A DNA stretch of 64,000 bases from Sinorhizobium chiapasense. Its GTDB lineage: Bacteria > Pseudomonadota > Alphaproteobacteria > Rhizobiales > Rhizobiaceae. Shown here one piece after another: positions 1-8,820 of this stretch. Position 1 is the stretch's first letter. The number at the start of each line of letters is the position of its first letter. The notes under the pieces were generated by a model that was not told the origin of the DNA, did no database searches, and was given only the letters and a program-made list of their open reading frames with translations. The stretch is taken from positions 2,108,001 through 2,172,000 of the forward strand of contig NZ_CP133148.1 of NCBI RefSeq assembly GCF_036488675.1. The letters are read 5' to 3'. The position numbers were made by a program, and so were the translations under genes.

Positions 1-2
1 CT

Positions 3-1139
3 CCCGACTTCAAGACGATCGCTGATTTCCGGCGTGATAACGGTGAGGCGATCCGCGCCATCTGCCGCCAGTTCGTCGTGCTCTGCCGGCAGATCGGCCT
101 CCTTGCCGGTGGCACAGTTGCGGTGGACGGCAGTCGCTTCAAGGCCGTGAACACGCGCGATAAGAACTTTACGTCCGGCGCGATCCGCCGCCGCATGGAG
201 CAGATCGATGCCAGCATCGAGCGCTACCTGGCCCTGCTTGACACGGCCGATCGTCAGGAGGACGAGGTGGCGGAGATGCGCAGGGATCGCCTGACGGAGC
301 GCCTCGAACGCCTGCGCCAGCAAATGCGCGATCTGAAAGCGATGGAGCGCGCCATCGAGGCAGCACCCGACCGCCAGGTCTCGCTGACCGATCCCGATGC
401 TCGCGCCATGGCCACCAACGGCAAGGGCACCGGCCTTGTCGGCTACAACCTCCAGGCGGCGGTGGACACGAAGCATCATCTGGTCGTGGCGCATGAGGTC
501 ACCAATGTCGGTCACGACCGCACCCAACTCGCCAGCATGGGCCAGCAAGCGAAGGAGGCGACCGGCGCGGATGAGCTGACCGTGCTGGCCGATCGCGGCT
601 ACTTCTCGGGCGAGGAAGTGCTGGCCTGCGATGCGGCGGGCATAAAGGCCATCGTGCCGAAGTCGCTCACCTCAAGCGGCCTGAAGCGTGGCTTCTTCGG
701 CAAGCAGGACTTCGTCTTCGACGCCGACCGGGATCTGTATGTTTGTCCGGCCGGACAGGAACTGACCAGAGGCAGGATCCGATCGGATCGCGAGTGCGAC
801 GTCATCTTCTATCGCCATCTGACCGCCTGTTCGAGCTGCGAACTGAAGTCCCGCTGTACGCCCGAGAAGCTTCGGCGCATCCGGCGCTGGGAGCATGAGC
901 AGGTGATCGACGCCATGCAGGCCAGGCTCGACCGCATGCCCGATGCCATGCGGGTGCGGCGGCAAACGGTCGAGCATGTCTTCGGGACCATCAAGGACTG
1001 GATGGGCCGAGGCCACTTCCTCACCCGGCGGCTCCCCAACGTCGGAACCGAGATGAGCCTCCATGTCCTCGCCTACAACCTCAAACGGGCGATCGCCATT
1101 CTCGGAGTACCGATGTTGATGAAGGCAATGAGGGCGTGA
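3..1139 (+). CDS. IS1182-type transposase, 5' end outside window
   Basis: The frame is open from the left edge of the window; a GTG at 78 is internal, since in-frame codons before it read as ordinary transposase sequence (PDFKTIADFRRDNGEAIRAI). Motifs typical of this DDE transposase group follow: VDGSRFKAVN near the start, NGKGTGLVGYNLQAAVD in the middle, LADRGYFSGEE, a cysteine-rich segment (CSSCELKSRC) and a C-terminal QTVEHVFGTIKDWMGRGHF carrying the catalytic Glu. It catalyses movement of its own element. No terminal inverted repeat could be identified downstream. The family call rests on recalled motif similarity. Confidence 0.85.
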   Translation, partial: PDFKTIADFRRDNGEAIRAICRQFVVLCRQIGLLAGGTVAVDGSRFKAVNTRDKNFTSGAIRRRMEQIDASIERYLALLDTADRQEDEVAEMRRDRLTERLERLRQQMRDLKAMERAIEAAPDRQVSLTDPDARAMATNGKGTGLVGYNLQAAVDTKHHLVVAHEVTNVGHDRTQLASMGQQAKEATGADELTVLADRGYFSGEEVLACDAAGIKAIVPKSLTSSGLKRGFFGKQDFVFDADRDLYVCPAGQELTRGRIRSDRECDVIFYRHLTACSSCELKSRCTPEKLRRIRRWEHEQVIDAMQARLDRMPDAMRVRRQTVEHVFGTIKDWMGRGHFLTRRLPNVGTEMSLHVLAYNLKRAIAILGVPMLMKAMRA

Positions 1140-1289
1140 GCCCCTCAGACCGTCTGCGCGCCACCCAGATCCACGGCAGCAGGCGTTTCCACACAGCCTC
1201 GGCGCATTCCGGACGAGCGCGACGACCGCTTGAAGTCGGTCGTCTCTGTTTGCAGTCGAGCGCCCGCTTTGGCAGGCGCGGGCGGACAC

Positions 1290-1391
1290 GCTCTACGGCG
1301 CCACGCGTCCTACGCGCAAAGGACGCTGTAGCACCTTGATTTGCTGCATGTTTTTGTCCTTGATCGGCTGGACCTCAAGGAACATGCAGCA
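1290..1391 (-). repeat. RIME-type palindromic mosaic repeat
   Basis: Two linked imperfect palindromes: one ending in the gcgctgtag-type arm (here ctctacggcgcc...ggacgctgtag) and one bounded by gctgcatg...catgcagc, joined by a short linker (caccttgattt). The same two-part structure occurs at more than twenty places in this window. It lies between the transposase and the VOC gene. Confidence 0.85.
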
Positions 1392-1419
1392 GCAAACCCG
1401 GGCGGTAACACGCGAAGCA

Positions 1420-1893
1420 TCAGCCGCGCCGCGCCGCCTCGATCGCGGCGACGTCGATCTTCCCCATCTCCATCATCGCATCGAAGGCACGCTTTGCTTC
1501 GGCGCCGCCGGCCGCAAGCGCGTCCGTCAGCACGCGCGGCGTGATCTGCCAGGAAATCCCCCACTTGTCCTTGCACCAGCCGCACGCGCTCTCCTGGCCG
1601 CCATTGCCGACGATGGCGTTCCAGTAGCGGTCGGTCTCCTCCTGATCGTCGGTGGCGATCTGGAACGAGAAGGCTTCGTTGTGCTTGAACATGGGACCAC
1701 CATTGAGGCCAAGGCAAGGAATGCCGGCAACCGTGAATTCGACCGTCAACACGTCGCCCTCCTTGCCGGACGGGTAGTCGCTCGGCGCGCGGAAGACGGC
1801 AGTCACCCTGCTGTCGGGAAAGACCTCCGAGTAGAAGCGGGCGGCATCCTCGGCGTCCTTGTCGAACCAGAGGCAAATCGTATTCTTCGACAT
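1420..1893 (-). CDS. VOC-family protein (PhnB / 3-demethylubiquinone-like)
   Basis: 157 residues in the glyoxalase/bleomycin-resistance (VOC) superfamily. The N-terminus MSKNTICLWFDKDAEDAARFY and the central GLNGGPMFKHNEAFSFQI are typical of the PhnB-like subgroup often labelled 3-demethylubiquinone-9 methyltransferase; no methyltransferase motif is present, so that label should not be taken as function. The C-terminus contains CGWCKDKWGISWQITPR. The start at 1893 (MSKN) was chosen because upstream in-frame codons show no family similarity. It stands alone between a RIME and a forward GST gene. The substrate cannot be deduced. Confidence 0.85.
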   Translation of the reverse strand: MSKNTICLWFDKDAEDAARFYSEVFPDSRVTAVFRAPSDYPSGKEGDVLTVEFTVAGIPCLGLNGGPMFKHNEAFSFQIATDDQEETDRYWNAIVGNGGQESACGWCKDKWGISWQITPRVLTDALAAGGAEAKRAFDAMMEMGKIDVAAIEAARRG

Positions 1894-2104
1894 TGCGTGT
1901 TCCTTTCGCTCTGAAGCCATGCGGTCTACCCTTCGACATAGGGAGCCAACCGTTTTTCTCCACCCCGGAAATGTCGCCTCGCCGGGGCAGTCGCCAACAC
2001 CGGAAACTTTGACGTCGCCGTCCGCGAGGACTATCTCGAGCATTGGGTGTCGGAATCTCGTTTAGCCAGTCGTCTTCAAGACGGATAAGCTATGGAGAAC
2101 AGCG

Positions 2105-2755
2105 ATGACTATCACCATTACCGCCTTTGAACGGTCGCCCGACCGAGGCGCGGGTCTGGCGCGCGACATGCGCGTTCGCTGGGCGCTCGAAGAAGTGGGC
2201 CAGCCTTACGACGTTCGTCTTCTTTCGTTCAAGGCGATGAAGCAACCCGCGCATCTCGCCCTCCAGCCTTTCGGCCAGATCCCCACCTACGAAGAAGGCG
2301 ATCTCGCCCTGTTCGAGTCCGGGGCGATCGTGTTCCACATCGCGGAGCGCCACGGCGGCCTGCTGCCGGACGATGCGAATGCCCGGGCGCGCGCGATCAC
2401 ATGGATGTTTGCCGCGCTCAACACGGTGGAGCCGCCGGTCTTCGACCGCGCCCTCTGTCGGATCCTCGAGCGCGACAAGCCTTGGTACGAACAGCGTCTG
2501 CGTGCCCTCGAGGACAGCATCCGGAACCGGCTGGGCGCCCTTTCCCGTCGCCTTGGCGATGCCGACTGGCTCGACGGTGCGTTCAGCGCCGGTGACCTGC
2601 TGATGGTGACCGTGCTGCTCAGGTTGAAAGGATCGGATATACTCAACGAATATCCGAACCTTTCCGCCTATGTCGCCCGCGGCGGAGCGCGGCCCGCATA
2701 CAAGCGTGCTTTCGACGCCCAGCTTGCGGTTTTCGCGGCCGCATCGAGCGAGTGA
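2105..2755 (+). CDS. glutathione S-transferase family protein
   Basis: 216 residues with a thioredoxin-fold N-terminal domain (about 1-85) and an all-helical C-terminal domain (about 95-210). LQPFGQIPTYEEGDLALFESGAI contains the cis-proline and the Glu-Ser pair that contact glutathione. Such proteins conjugate or reduce electrophiles with glutathione in the cytoplasm. The unusual N-terminus (ITITAFERSPDRGAGLARDMRVRWALEEV) lacks a clear catalytic Ser or Cys at the usual place, so activity may differ from classic GSTs. It is one of two GST genes in the first 8 kb. Confidence 0.88.
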   Translation: MTITITAFERSPDRGAGLARDMRVRWALEEVGQPYDVRLLSFKAMKQPAHLALQPFGQIPTYEEGDLALFESGAIVFHIAERHGGLLPDDANARARAITWMFAALNTVEPPVFDRALCRILERDKPWYEQRLRALEDSIRNRLGALSRRLGDADWLDGAFSAGDLLMVTVLLRLKGSDILNEYPNLSAYVARGGARPAYKRAFDAQLAVFAAASSE

Positions 2756-3062
2756 CAAAGGTCGGCTCCGGGCGCGATCGTCCCGTTCGTCCCCCGGCGC
2801 CACGGATAGCAACGGGTCGAGAGAACGGAAGCTGCGGCGCCGGGCGTCTTATCGGACGCCACAGTACACGACAGCAGCGTATTGGGTTCGGCGAATGCTC
2901 TTTTCGCCCTCAGCCCTGTGCTCGTCACAGGGATCCAGCAGCGCCGCGTCCGCGGTGCGGAAGAGTCATGTCAGCCCAAGGACTTGGGCTGGCTGGATTC
3001 CTGTGACGAGCACAGGAATGAGGGGAAGGAGAAGCCTTGCTGTACCGCAGCCGACGCTGTAG
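2756..3062. repeat. gene-free stretch with attcctgtg...cacaggaat repeats
   Basis: No credible gene. From about 2918 to 3030 lie two inverted copies of a repeat built on the palindrome attcctgtg-cttgt-cacaggaat and an inner aagtccttgggc / gcccaaggacttgggc hairpin. Related copies occur near 12300, 22150-22325, 23265, 31508-31682, 40120-40170 and 54455. Near 2860 a short segment reading ccacagtacacgacagcagc recurs almost unchanged at 23197 and 40049. These look like a dispersed rhizobial repeat family distinct from RIME. Confidence 0.7.
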
Positions 3063-3222
3063 CGCTTTGAATTGCTGCATGTTTTGTCGTTGAATCGGCT
3101 AGATCACTTCATTGTTTATTTGAAACAATGAAGTGATCTAACTCTTTGAAATTACGCAATTCCGGACGGAAAACCGTTACTCACTTTTCCTGGAATTGCT
3201 CTAGGATCTAAGGAAACATGCC
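3045..3222. repeat. RIME interrupted by a second palindromic element
   Basis: The left RIME arm (gacgctgtagcgctttgaattgctgcatg...ttgaatcggcta) stops at about 3110. A different composite follows: a long palindrome agatcacttcattgttt / aaacaatgaagtgatct (3110-3141), then an element with ggaaaaccg...cttttcctggaattgctcta (to about 3204). The right RIME arm then resumes (ggatctaaggaaacatg). The insertion point is the loop of the second RIME hairpin. Confidence 0.7.
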
Positions 3223-3282
3223 GTAGCCGTTCCATCGAGGCCCCATCACGCCGAGAACGAGAGAGATAACCGGGAGCAAGTC

Positions 3283-3549
3283 ATGTGCAGAAACATCAAA
3301 CCCCTGTTCAATTTCGATCCGCCGGCGACGGACGAGGAAATCCACGATGCGGCGTTGCAGTTCGTGCGCAAACTGAGCGGAACGACCAGACCGTCGAAGC
3401 GGAATGAAGCGGCGTTCGATCGCGCGGTGCGTTCTATCGCGCAATGCGCCCGCGAACTCATCGATTCGCTGGAGACGTCGCAACCGCCCCGCGACCGTGA
3501 AGAAGAAGCGGCGAAGGCGCGCGCGAGAAGCGCAGCCCGGTTCGCGTGA
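3283..3549 (+). CDS. DUF2277 family protein
   Basis: 88 residues. The N-terminus MCRNIKPLFNFDPPATDEEI with Cys2, followed by AALQFVRKLSG and a second helix (AFDRAVRSIAQCARELI), is the recognisable pattern of the DUF2277 family of small cytosolic proteins of unknown function. The C-terminal tail is charged and probably disordered. The gene lies directly downstream of the nested repeat and has gagcaagtc upstream, a weak ribosome-binding site. No partner gene is evident. Confidence 0.85.
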   Translation: MCRNIKPLFNFDPPATDEEIHDAALQFVRKLSGTTRPSKRNEAAFDRAVRSIAQCARELIDSLETSQPPRDREEEAAKARARSAARFA

Positions 3550-3591
3550 GCTGCTGGCGGTTCTGTGCCCGCCGAGCTTCGCCGGCCGACT

Positions 3592-3643
3592 GCATGTTTC
3601 CTTAAATCCTAGCCGATTCAAGGATAAAAATGCGACGCGCTTC
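3592..3643. repeat. half RIME element
   Basis: Only the second palindrome is retained (tgcatgtttccttaaatc ... gattcaaggataaaaatgc). It lies between two convergent small genes and touches the 3' end of the DUF6494 gene. Confidence 0.7.
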
Positions 3644-3833
3644 AGGGAAGTTCGATCTCGCCGTCCACCACGTGGTTGAGACCGGTGCCTTCCGCCGTCA
3701 GCGTCATGCGGACCTTCAACTTCTTGCCGCCGGTCTGCCCTTCGCGCACGATCTCCTCGATCTTGCGCTGCGAGGTCACACCGACTTCCTTCAGGAACTT
3801 GCGGATCGACATGTTGAAGGCGTCTTCACTCAT
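3642..3833 (-). CDS. DUF6494 family small protein
   Basis: 63 residues. The sequence MSEDAFNMSIRKFLKEVGVTSQ ... REGQTGGKKLKVRMTL matches what I recall as the DUF6494 family, a short conserved rhizobial protein of unknown role. The start is supported by an AAAGGAG-type site just upstream (ctcctttg on the plus strand at about 3841). It has no signal peptide or membrane segment. It converges on the DUF2277 gene. Confidence 0.8.
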   Translation of the reverse strand: MSEDAFNMSIRKFLKEVGVTSQRKIEEIVREGQTGGKKLKVRMTLTAEGTGLNHVVDGEIELP

Positions 3834-3915
3834 GGCGGAACTCCTTTGTATCCGGAAGAGATTGTAAGGGAAGGCAGGCGGTCAAGGAAGGAGGACGGTG
3901 ACACACCGTGCCATA

Positions 3916-3952
3916 GAAAAAGACCCCGAGCCGGGAGGAGGCGTCGGGGTCT
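3916..3952 (-). terminator. Rho-independent terminator for the isochorismatase-like gene
   Basis: Perfect 9-bp arms agaccccga (3921-3929) and tcggggtct (3944-3952) enclose a 14-nt loop. Read on the minus strand the hairpin is followed by a T run (ctttttct). It lies about 200 bp beyond the stop of the minus-strand gene at 4148. Confidence 0.7.
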
Positions 3953-4147
3953 CTTGATCGGCCCCTTGGGAGGAGGAGCGGAACCGATCGGTTGGCTCGC
4001 GCGGCGGGAGGAGGTACCGCGCGTTGTTAAGGCGAAGATAGATCATGCCCCATCATCGAATAGTTCCCCAGGTAACATCGCGGCGCCGTGCGTCTGACAA
4101 GACGAAACAGAGGGCATACCCGTCTTCCGCGTCCGGAGGTGCTGCGC

Positions 4148-4948
4148 CTACGGCGCTATCATCTTAACCGCTTCATCGGTCGTCCAAAGTCCGTTTGCCA
4201 TATATCGGAAGTTGATCAATGCCGCGAGGTTGCCGTCGCCTTCAGGCAACTTCGGCGCGGCTACGGCGTCTCGAATAACTGCGACTTCAAATCCTTCTTC
4301 GAGAAACTCGCGAAGATGCGATTCAACGCACATGTTGGCGAGCATCCCGGCAAGGACGATCTGAGTGACGCCCTGTTTGCGGAGCTGGAAGGAAAGATCG
4401 TTTTGCTGCGGCCCGTACAGCTTGTGAGGCGAGGCGATGATAGTCTTGCCATCCTCTATGTATTTCTTGAACTGCGGCAAGAAGTCTGCCCCCGAGCCCT
4501 CGAAACCCTCCAGTGTATAGGGGCCTTTTCTATCGAATATGCCAAGCTCATGTTGGAATATTTCGAGAGGCCCCTGCACCTTCCACGTGTGATCCCACTC
4601 GTAGTAATGATGAGGCGATAGTGCGACGACCATTCCTGCCTGCTTTGCTGCGGCGAAGAGCTGATCAAGATGGGGAATGACATTGCGTTCGGTGACGGCT
4701 TCGCCCAGGACCGGCCAGGCAGTCCCTTCAGGGCTCATGAAGTCGTTCTGCGCGTCGATAACAACGAGCGCCGCCTTCGAGACGTCAAGTTTCATGTTCC
4801 CCTTGGTTAGTGCCGGTTTGGCGGGGTCCTGGTAGAAATCGACAACCGGCTGCGCGGCCATGGAAGCGCCGGCCCCAGCGAGAATAACCGCGCCGGCGAG
4901 GATCGCTGTGCTCAATTTCTGAATGAATTTCATTTCACGACCTAACAT
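4148..4948 (-). CDS. isochorismatase-like cysteine hydrolase, exported
   Basis: 266 residues. A hydrophobic N-terminal segment ending in ASMAA suggests a Sec signal peptide, so the enzyme probably works in the periplasm. The isochorismatase-fold triad is visible: Asp in VVIDAQNDFMSPEG, a later Lys, and Cys in LAGMLANMCVESHLREF. The family hydrolyses small amides or vinyl ethers; the substrate is unknown. The start at 4948 has AGGAGA 8 nt upstream; an internal ATG at 4933 would give a more usual signal peptide. It lies just upstream of an exported alpha/beta hydrolase in the same orientation, and a terminator follows. Confidence 0.88.
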   Translation of the reverse strand: MLGREMKFIQKLSTAILAGAVILAGAGASMAAQPVVDFYQDPAKPALTKGNMKLDVSKAALVVIDAQNDFMSPEGTAWPVLGEAVTERNVIPHLDQLFAAAKQAGMVVALSPHHYYEWDHTWKVQGPLEIFQHELGIFDRKGPYTLEGFEGSGADFLPQFKKYIEDGKTIIASPHKLYGPQQNDLSFQLRKQGVTQIVLAGMLANMCVESHLREFLEEGFEVAVIRDAVAAPKLPEGDGNLAALINFRYMANGLWTTDEAVKMIAP

Positions 4949-5026
4949 TTCGATGTCTCCTATTGTTGATCGTCAATTTGGCATTGGGCGATGGTTGCCG
5001 GCGCGCTTACCGCGCCGGCTAAAATG

Positions 5027-6013
5027 CTATGCCTTCACAAAGGCGAGCAGGTCGGGGTTCACGACATCGGCATGGGTGGTGCACATGCCGTGTGGGAGAT
5101 TTTTGTAGATCTTGAGGGTGCTGTTCTTGAGGAGTTTGGCGGAGAGCGGAGCGGAATCCGCTATCGGTACGATCTGATCGTCATCGCCGTGCATGACGAG
5201 CGTCGGCACGTCGATGATCTTGAGATCCTCAGTGAAATCGGTCTCGGAGAACGCCTTGATGCCGTCGTAATGCGCCTTGGCGCCACCCATCATGCCCTGG
5301 CGCCACCAGTTCTGGATCACCGCAGGAATCGGTGTCGCTCCCGGCCGGTTGAAGCTGTAGAAGGGACCTGTGGGCAAATCGACATAGAACTGCGAGCGGT
5401 TGGCAGCGAGCGCCTTGCGCAGACCATCGAACACCTCGATCGGCAGGCCGCCGGGATTGGCCGGCGTCTTGACCATGATCGGCGGCACGGCGCCGATCAG
5501 CACCAGCTTGGCGACGCGGCCCTGGGGCTGGCCGTAACGGGCCACGTAGTGCGTCGCCTCGCCGCCACCGGTGGAGTGGCCGATATGGACTGCATTTCTG
5601 AGGTCGAGATGCTCGACCACGGCGGCGACATCGGCCGCGTAGTGATCCATGTCGTGACCGTCGCTGACCTGGGCGGAGCGGCCGTGGCCGCGTCGATCAT
5701 GGGCGACGACGCGATAGCCTTGCGCGAGGAAATAGAGCATCTGCGTATCCCAGTCGTCTGCGCTCAGCGGCCAGCCATGGTGAAAGACGATCGGCTGAGC
5801 GTCGCGGGGACCCCAGTCCTTGTAAAAAATCTCGACGTCGTCCTTGGTTTTAACAATGCCCATGGTGTTGATCCTTTCAGATGGCATGCTGTCTGGAATG
5901 GAGGGCTGGGAGGCAGCCGGCAGGATCGGCAGAGCCGACAAAGCCGTCGCGCTCAGGCCGAACAGTAGGAGGTCACGGCGGACCGGATCGAAAAACCTGG
6001 ATGTTGTGCTCAT
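5027..6013 (-). CDS. alpha/beta hydrolase with Tat-type leader (haloperoxidase-like)
   Basis: 328 residues. The N-terminus [21 protein letters not shown] resembles a twin-arginine signal, followed by a mature domain from about residue 50. Motifs of the non-heme chloroperoxidase-like esterase group are clear: [12 protein letters not shown] (oxyanion hole), HDRRGHGRS, the nucleophile elbow [17 protein letters not shown], and [15 protein letters not shown] (acid). The final His is in LPHGMCTTH. The start at 6013 has GGAG 6 nt upstream. It is divergent from the GlxA-type regulator, which may control it. The cofactor-free haloperoxidase label is historical; esterase activity is more likely. Confidence 0.88.
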   Translation of the reverse strand: MSTTSRFFDPVRRDLLLFGLSATALSALPILPAASQPSIPDSMPSERINTMGIVKTKDDVEIFYKDWGPRDAQPIVFHHGWPLSADDWDTQMLYFLAQGYRVVAHDRRGHGRSAQVSDGHDMDHYAADVAAVVEHLDLRNAVHIGHSTGGGEATHYVARYGQPQGRVAKLVLIGAVPPIMVKTPANPGGLPIEVFDGLRKALAANRSQFYVDLPTGPFYSFNRPGATPIPAVIQNWWRQGMMGGAKAHYDGIKAFSETDFTEDLKIIDVPTLVMHGDDDQIVPIADSAPLSAKLLKNSTLKIYKNLPHGMCTTHADVVNPDLLAFVKA

Positions 6014-6099
6014 TGGCGGCTCCATGCTCAAACGGGATTGACAGGACGATACGAGAAAGCACCAATGTCGCAAACGACATTAATCCCGGGATTTCGGCC

Positions 6100-7065
6100 A
6101 TGGCCCGTCACGTGACATTTCTCGTCTATCCGGGATTCGTGCTGCTCGACCTCAGCGGCCCGCTTGAGGTGCTGTCCAATGCCGGCGAGATATCGGGGAA
6201 GCCCTACGGTCTCCGGGTTGCGTCCGTCACAGGAGGATTGGTGCGCAGCACCTGCGATCTGGAGGTTGCAACGGTACCGCTGAAGATCGAGGCGACCGAC
6301 ACGTTCATTGTCGTCGGCGGGCGGGAACCGCCGGAAGGGCCGTGGGTGAGCGAGATCGCGAATGCCGTTCGGGGCGCGTCCGCACAGGCCCGCCGCACCG
6401 CGAGCGTCTGCACGGGTGCTTTCCTGCTGGCCGAAAGCGGACTCCTGGACGGGCGCGCCGCGACGACCCATTGGTTCTACGCGCCGAAGCTGCAGGCCCG
6501 ATATCCGGCACTCCAGGTCGATGGCGACCGCATCTTCACCAGCGATAATGGCGTGTGGACGTCGGCAGGCATGTCGGCAGGCATCGATATGACGCTCGCC
6601 CTCGTCGAGGAAGATCTCGGTAAGGAGACAGCGCAGGCGGTTGCGCGCATGCTTGTGGTCTACTACCGGCGACCGGGCGGTCAGTATCAGTTCTCGTCGT
6701 TGCTCGACTTCGATCCCGGCTCCGATCGCATCCGCAAGGCGCTGAGCTATGCGCGGGAAAATCTGGCCGAAAACCTTTCGGTGGAGCGTCTCGCCGAAGT
6801 CGCGCACCTGAGCGTCCGCCAGTTCGGGCGTGCCTTCTCCTCTTCCACCGGCATGACGCCGGCCAAGGCGGTCGAGCGGCTCCGCGTGGAGGCGGCGCGT
6901 CCCCTGATCGAGGAGGGCCGGCTGTCCTTCGACGAGATCGGCCGTCTCGTCGGGTTCACCGATCCGGATCGCATGGCCCAGAGCTTCATCCGGATCTTCG
7001 GCCATACGCCACAGGAGATGCGGCGTGTGGCCAGACAGGCTGCCGCTGCAGAGCGGACGGCATGA
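6100..7065 (+). CDS. GlxA-family AraC-type transcriptional regulator
   Basis: 321 residues in two domains. Residues about 5-170 are a DJ-1/PfpI-like amidotransferase fold (HVTFLVYPGFVLLDLSGPLEVL, VCTGAFLLAESGLLDGRAATTHW). The C-terminal 100 residues form two AraC helix-turn-helix units (LAEVAHLSVRQFGRAFSSSTGMTPAKAVERLRVEAARPLIEEG). Members sense small metabolites and activate neighbouring genes. It is divergent from the alpha/beta hydrolase at 5027-6013 with a gap of under 90 bp, so that gene is the likely target. No strong ribosome-binding site precedes the ATG at 6100. Confidence 0.9.
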   Translation: MARHVTFLVYPGFVLLDLSGPLEVLSNAGEISGKPYGLRVASVTGGLVRSTCDLEVATVPLKIEATDTFIVVGGREPPEGPWVSEIANAVRGASAQARRTASVCTGAFLLAESGLLDGRAATTHWFYAPKLQARYPALQVDGDRIFTSDNGVWTSAGMSAGIDMTLALVEEDLGKETAQAVARMLVVYYRRPGGQYQFSSLLDFDPGSDRIRKALSYARENLAENLSVERLAEVAHLSVRQFGRAFSSSTGMTPAKAVERLRVEAARPLIEEGRLSFDEIGRLVGFTDPDRMAQSFIRIFGHTPQEMRRVARQAAAAERTA

Positions 7066-7396
7066 TTAACTGAGGTGTCGCATTGTCCCAACGTCTCGAT
7101 AAATCGGTGTGCGTTTCGTTCGGGAAACGGCCGGATGTCGCTCGGCAGATGGGATGGTTGCCGCCTTCCCGACGGCATCGAAAGTGCCATCCGTATGTGG
7201 TCAAACGAGCCACGAAGCGAAAAGGACGGTGGAATGAAGGCTACGGCCTGACGTCGGTGTCGGGTGGAGAGCGGAATTAGGTAGACAAGTGCTGAATGGC
7301 GGCGTTTGCAGACAGGAGCCGTCATAGCATGAGGCTCGTGAGGGAGTTCCACACAAGCCTTTGAATCCATTAAGACTCACAAGTCCAGAACAGCCT
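7066..7396. other. intergenic stretch without recognised features
   Basis: Lies between two convergent genes. No convincing ORF, hairpin with T run, or dispersed repeat was found. Confidence 0.5.
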
Positions 7397-8092
7397 CTAG
7401 GCCGCCGTCACTTTCAGCCCGCGCTGCACCGCCGGACGCGCGAGGCCGCGGTCGAGCCACGCCTGCACATGAAGAAAGCGGTCAAAGCCGACGAGCTCGC
7501 GCGCTTCGTAAAAGCCGATCAGGTTGCGCACCCAGCCGAGCAGCGAAATATCGGCGATGCTGTAGTCAGCGCCCATCACCCAGTCGCGACCCGCGAGCCG
7601 TTCGTCGAGGACACCGAGCAACCGCGCTGATTCGGCTACGTAGCGGTCGCGCGGGCGCTTGTCGTCATAGGCCTTGCCGGCGAATTTGTTGAAGAAGCCG
7701 ACCTGGCCGAACATCGGCCCGACTCCGCCCATCTGCCACATCACCCACTGGATCGTCTCGTAGCGGATGTTCGGATCGGCCGGGATAAATTGTCCCGTCT
7801 TGTCGGCGAGATAGAGGAGGATCGCGCCCGATTCGAATAGCGCAAGCGGCGTACTGCTCGGCCCGTCGGGGTCGTAGATTGCGGGAATCTTGCCGTTGGG
7901 GTTGAGGGCGAGAAAGGCCGGGTCGTGGTTTTCGTTCGCCATGATGTCGATCCGGTGCGGCTCGTAGGCGAGGCCCGTCTCTTCCAGCATGATGCCGACC
8001 TTCACCCCATTGGGCGTCGGGGCGGAAAAGAGTTGCAGCCGATCAGGGTACCGCGCCGGCCAGCGCGTGAAAATTGGATGATTGAGTGTCAC
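7397..8092 (-). CDS. Nu-class glutathione S-transferase (YfcG/YghU-like)
   Basis: 231 residues. LFSAPTPNGVKVGIMLEETGLAYE, LNPNGKIPAIYDPDG and LALFESGAILLYLADKTGQF match the disulfide-bond reductase GSTs YfcG and YghU of E. coli, which bind glutathione disulfide and lack a catalytic Cys. The Thr/Asn pair in APTPNG is the expected active-site feature. Helical C-terminal domain from about residue 100 (QWVMWQMGGVGPMFGQ). Predicted cytosolic disulfide reductase or peroxidase. It is the terminal gene in a minus-strand run of detoxification genes. Confidence 0.9.
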   Translation of the reverse strand: MTLNHPIFTRWPARYPDRLQLFSAPTPNGVKVGIMLEETGLAYEPHRIDIMANENHDPAFLALNPNGKIPAIYDPDGPSSTPLALFESGAILLYLADKTGQFIPADPNIRYETIQWVMWQMGGVGPMFGQVGFFNKFAGKAYDDKRPRDRYVAESARLLGVLDERLAGRDWVMGADYSIADISLLGWVRNLIGFYEARELVGFDRFLHVQAWLDRGLARPAVQRGLKVTAA

Positions 8093-8240
8093 TTTATGCT
8101 CCTATACTTGTCGGCACACACGAAAAGCCCAGACGCGTTTCCAAGCATCCTTCCTGGGTGCGTCTGGGCTTCGGCGTTACTCTCGCGTCACATGAAACCT
8201 CCAATTACCCTCGGAGATGGTCGATGCGACCGGTCAGAGT

Positions 8241-8786
8241 TCAGATCGAGCCGGCCGGTGTAACGGCCGGAAAGTCCTTCTCGGGATCGAACACGTTATT
8301 GAAGAAGTTCGTCAGGGAGTACATGGCCACCAGCGCGACGATCTCCATCACGTTCGCATCCGTGTAGCCGGCATCGCGGACGGCTTTCAGATCGGCGTCA
8401 GTGACCTGCCCTCGGGTTTCGATGACTTTGCGCGCGAACTGGACGGCGGCGTCCCGCTTCGGGTCGCTGGCATGGCCCTTCCGAGCGAGAATGATTTCAT
8501 CGGCCGGCAGCTTGGCCATATGTTCGGCCGTAAAGCTGTGAACCGCCAGGCAGTAGTTGCAGCCATTCACTTCGGAGACAGCGAGGCCGATGCTGTCACG
8601 CGTCTTCACGTCGAGCGCCTTGCTCAAGGAGCCGAGCAGTGTGGCCCATGCGTTGAACGCGATCGGGCTCTGCGCGAAGGTCGCCATCATACTTGGGGTG
8701 AACCCGATGTTCCTGGTGAACGCATCGAGGGTCGGTTTCGATTCAGCCGGCACCTGTTCCGGCGTTAAGGCTATAGCTCTCGCCAT
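8241..8786 (-). CDS. carboxymuconolactone decarboxylase / AhpD-like protein
   Basis: 181 residues. The redox motif EVNGCNYCLAVHSFTAEHMAKL (Glu, CxxC, His) is the AhpD-type thiol active centre, so a peroxidase or thiol-reductase role is more likely than decarboxylation. The start at 8786 (MARAIALTPEQVP) was preferred to the ATG at 8798 because GGAG lies 6 nt upstream of it. The gene follows the nitroreductase gene by 34 bp on the same strand, almost certainly one transcript, which points to a shared redox stress role. Confidence 0.9.
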   Translation of the reverse strand: MARAIALTPEQVPAESKPTLDAFTRNIGFTPSMMATFAQSPIAFNAWATLLGSLSKALDVKTRDSIGLAVSEVNGCNYCLAVHSFTAEHMAKLPADEIILARKGHASDPKRDAAVQFARKVIETRGQVTDADLKAVRDAGYTDANVMEIVALVAMYSLTNFFNNVFDPEKDFPAVTPAGSI

Positions 8787-8820
8787 GGTATTCTCCATAA
8801 GTTGTTGAATTGAAATAGGA

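Noticed and set aside
1420..1893. Annotation of this gene as 3-demethylubiquinone-9 3-methyltransferase
   Set aside because: The protein is a VOC-fold PhnB-like protein without any SAM-binding motif.
4991..5968. Plus-strand ORF of 325 codons
   Set aside because: Mirror of the exported alpha/beta hydrolase gene, whose catalytic motifs are clear on the minus strand.
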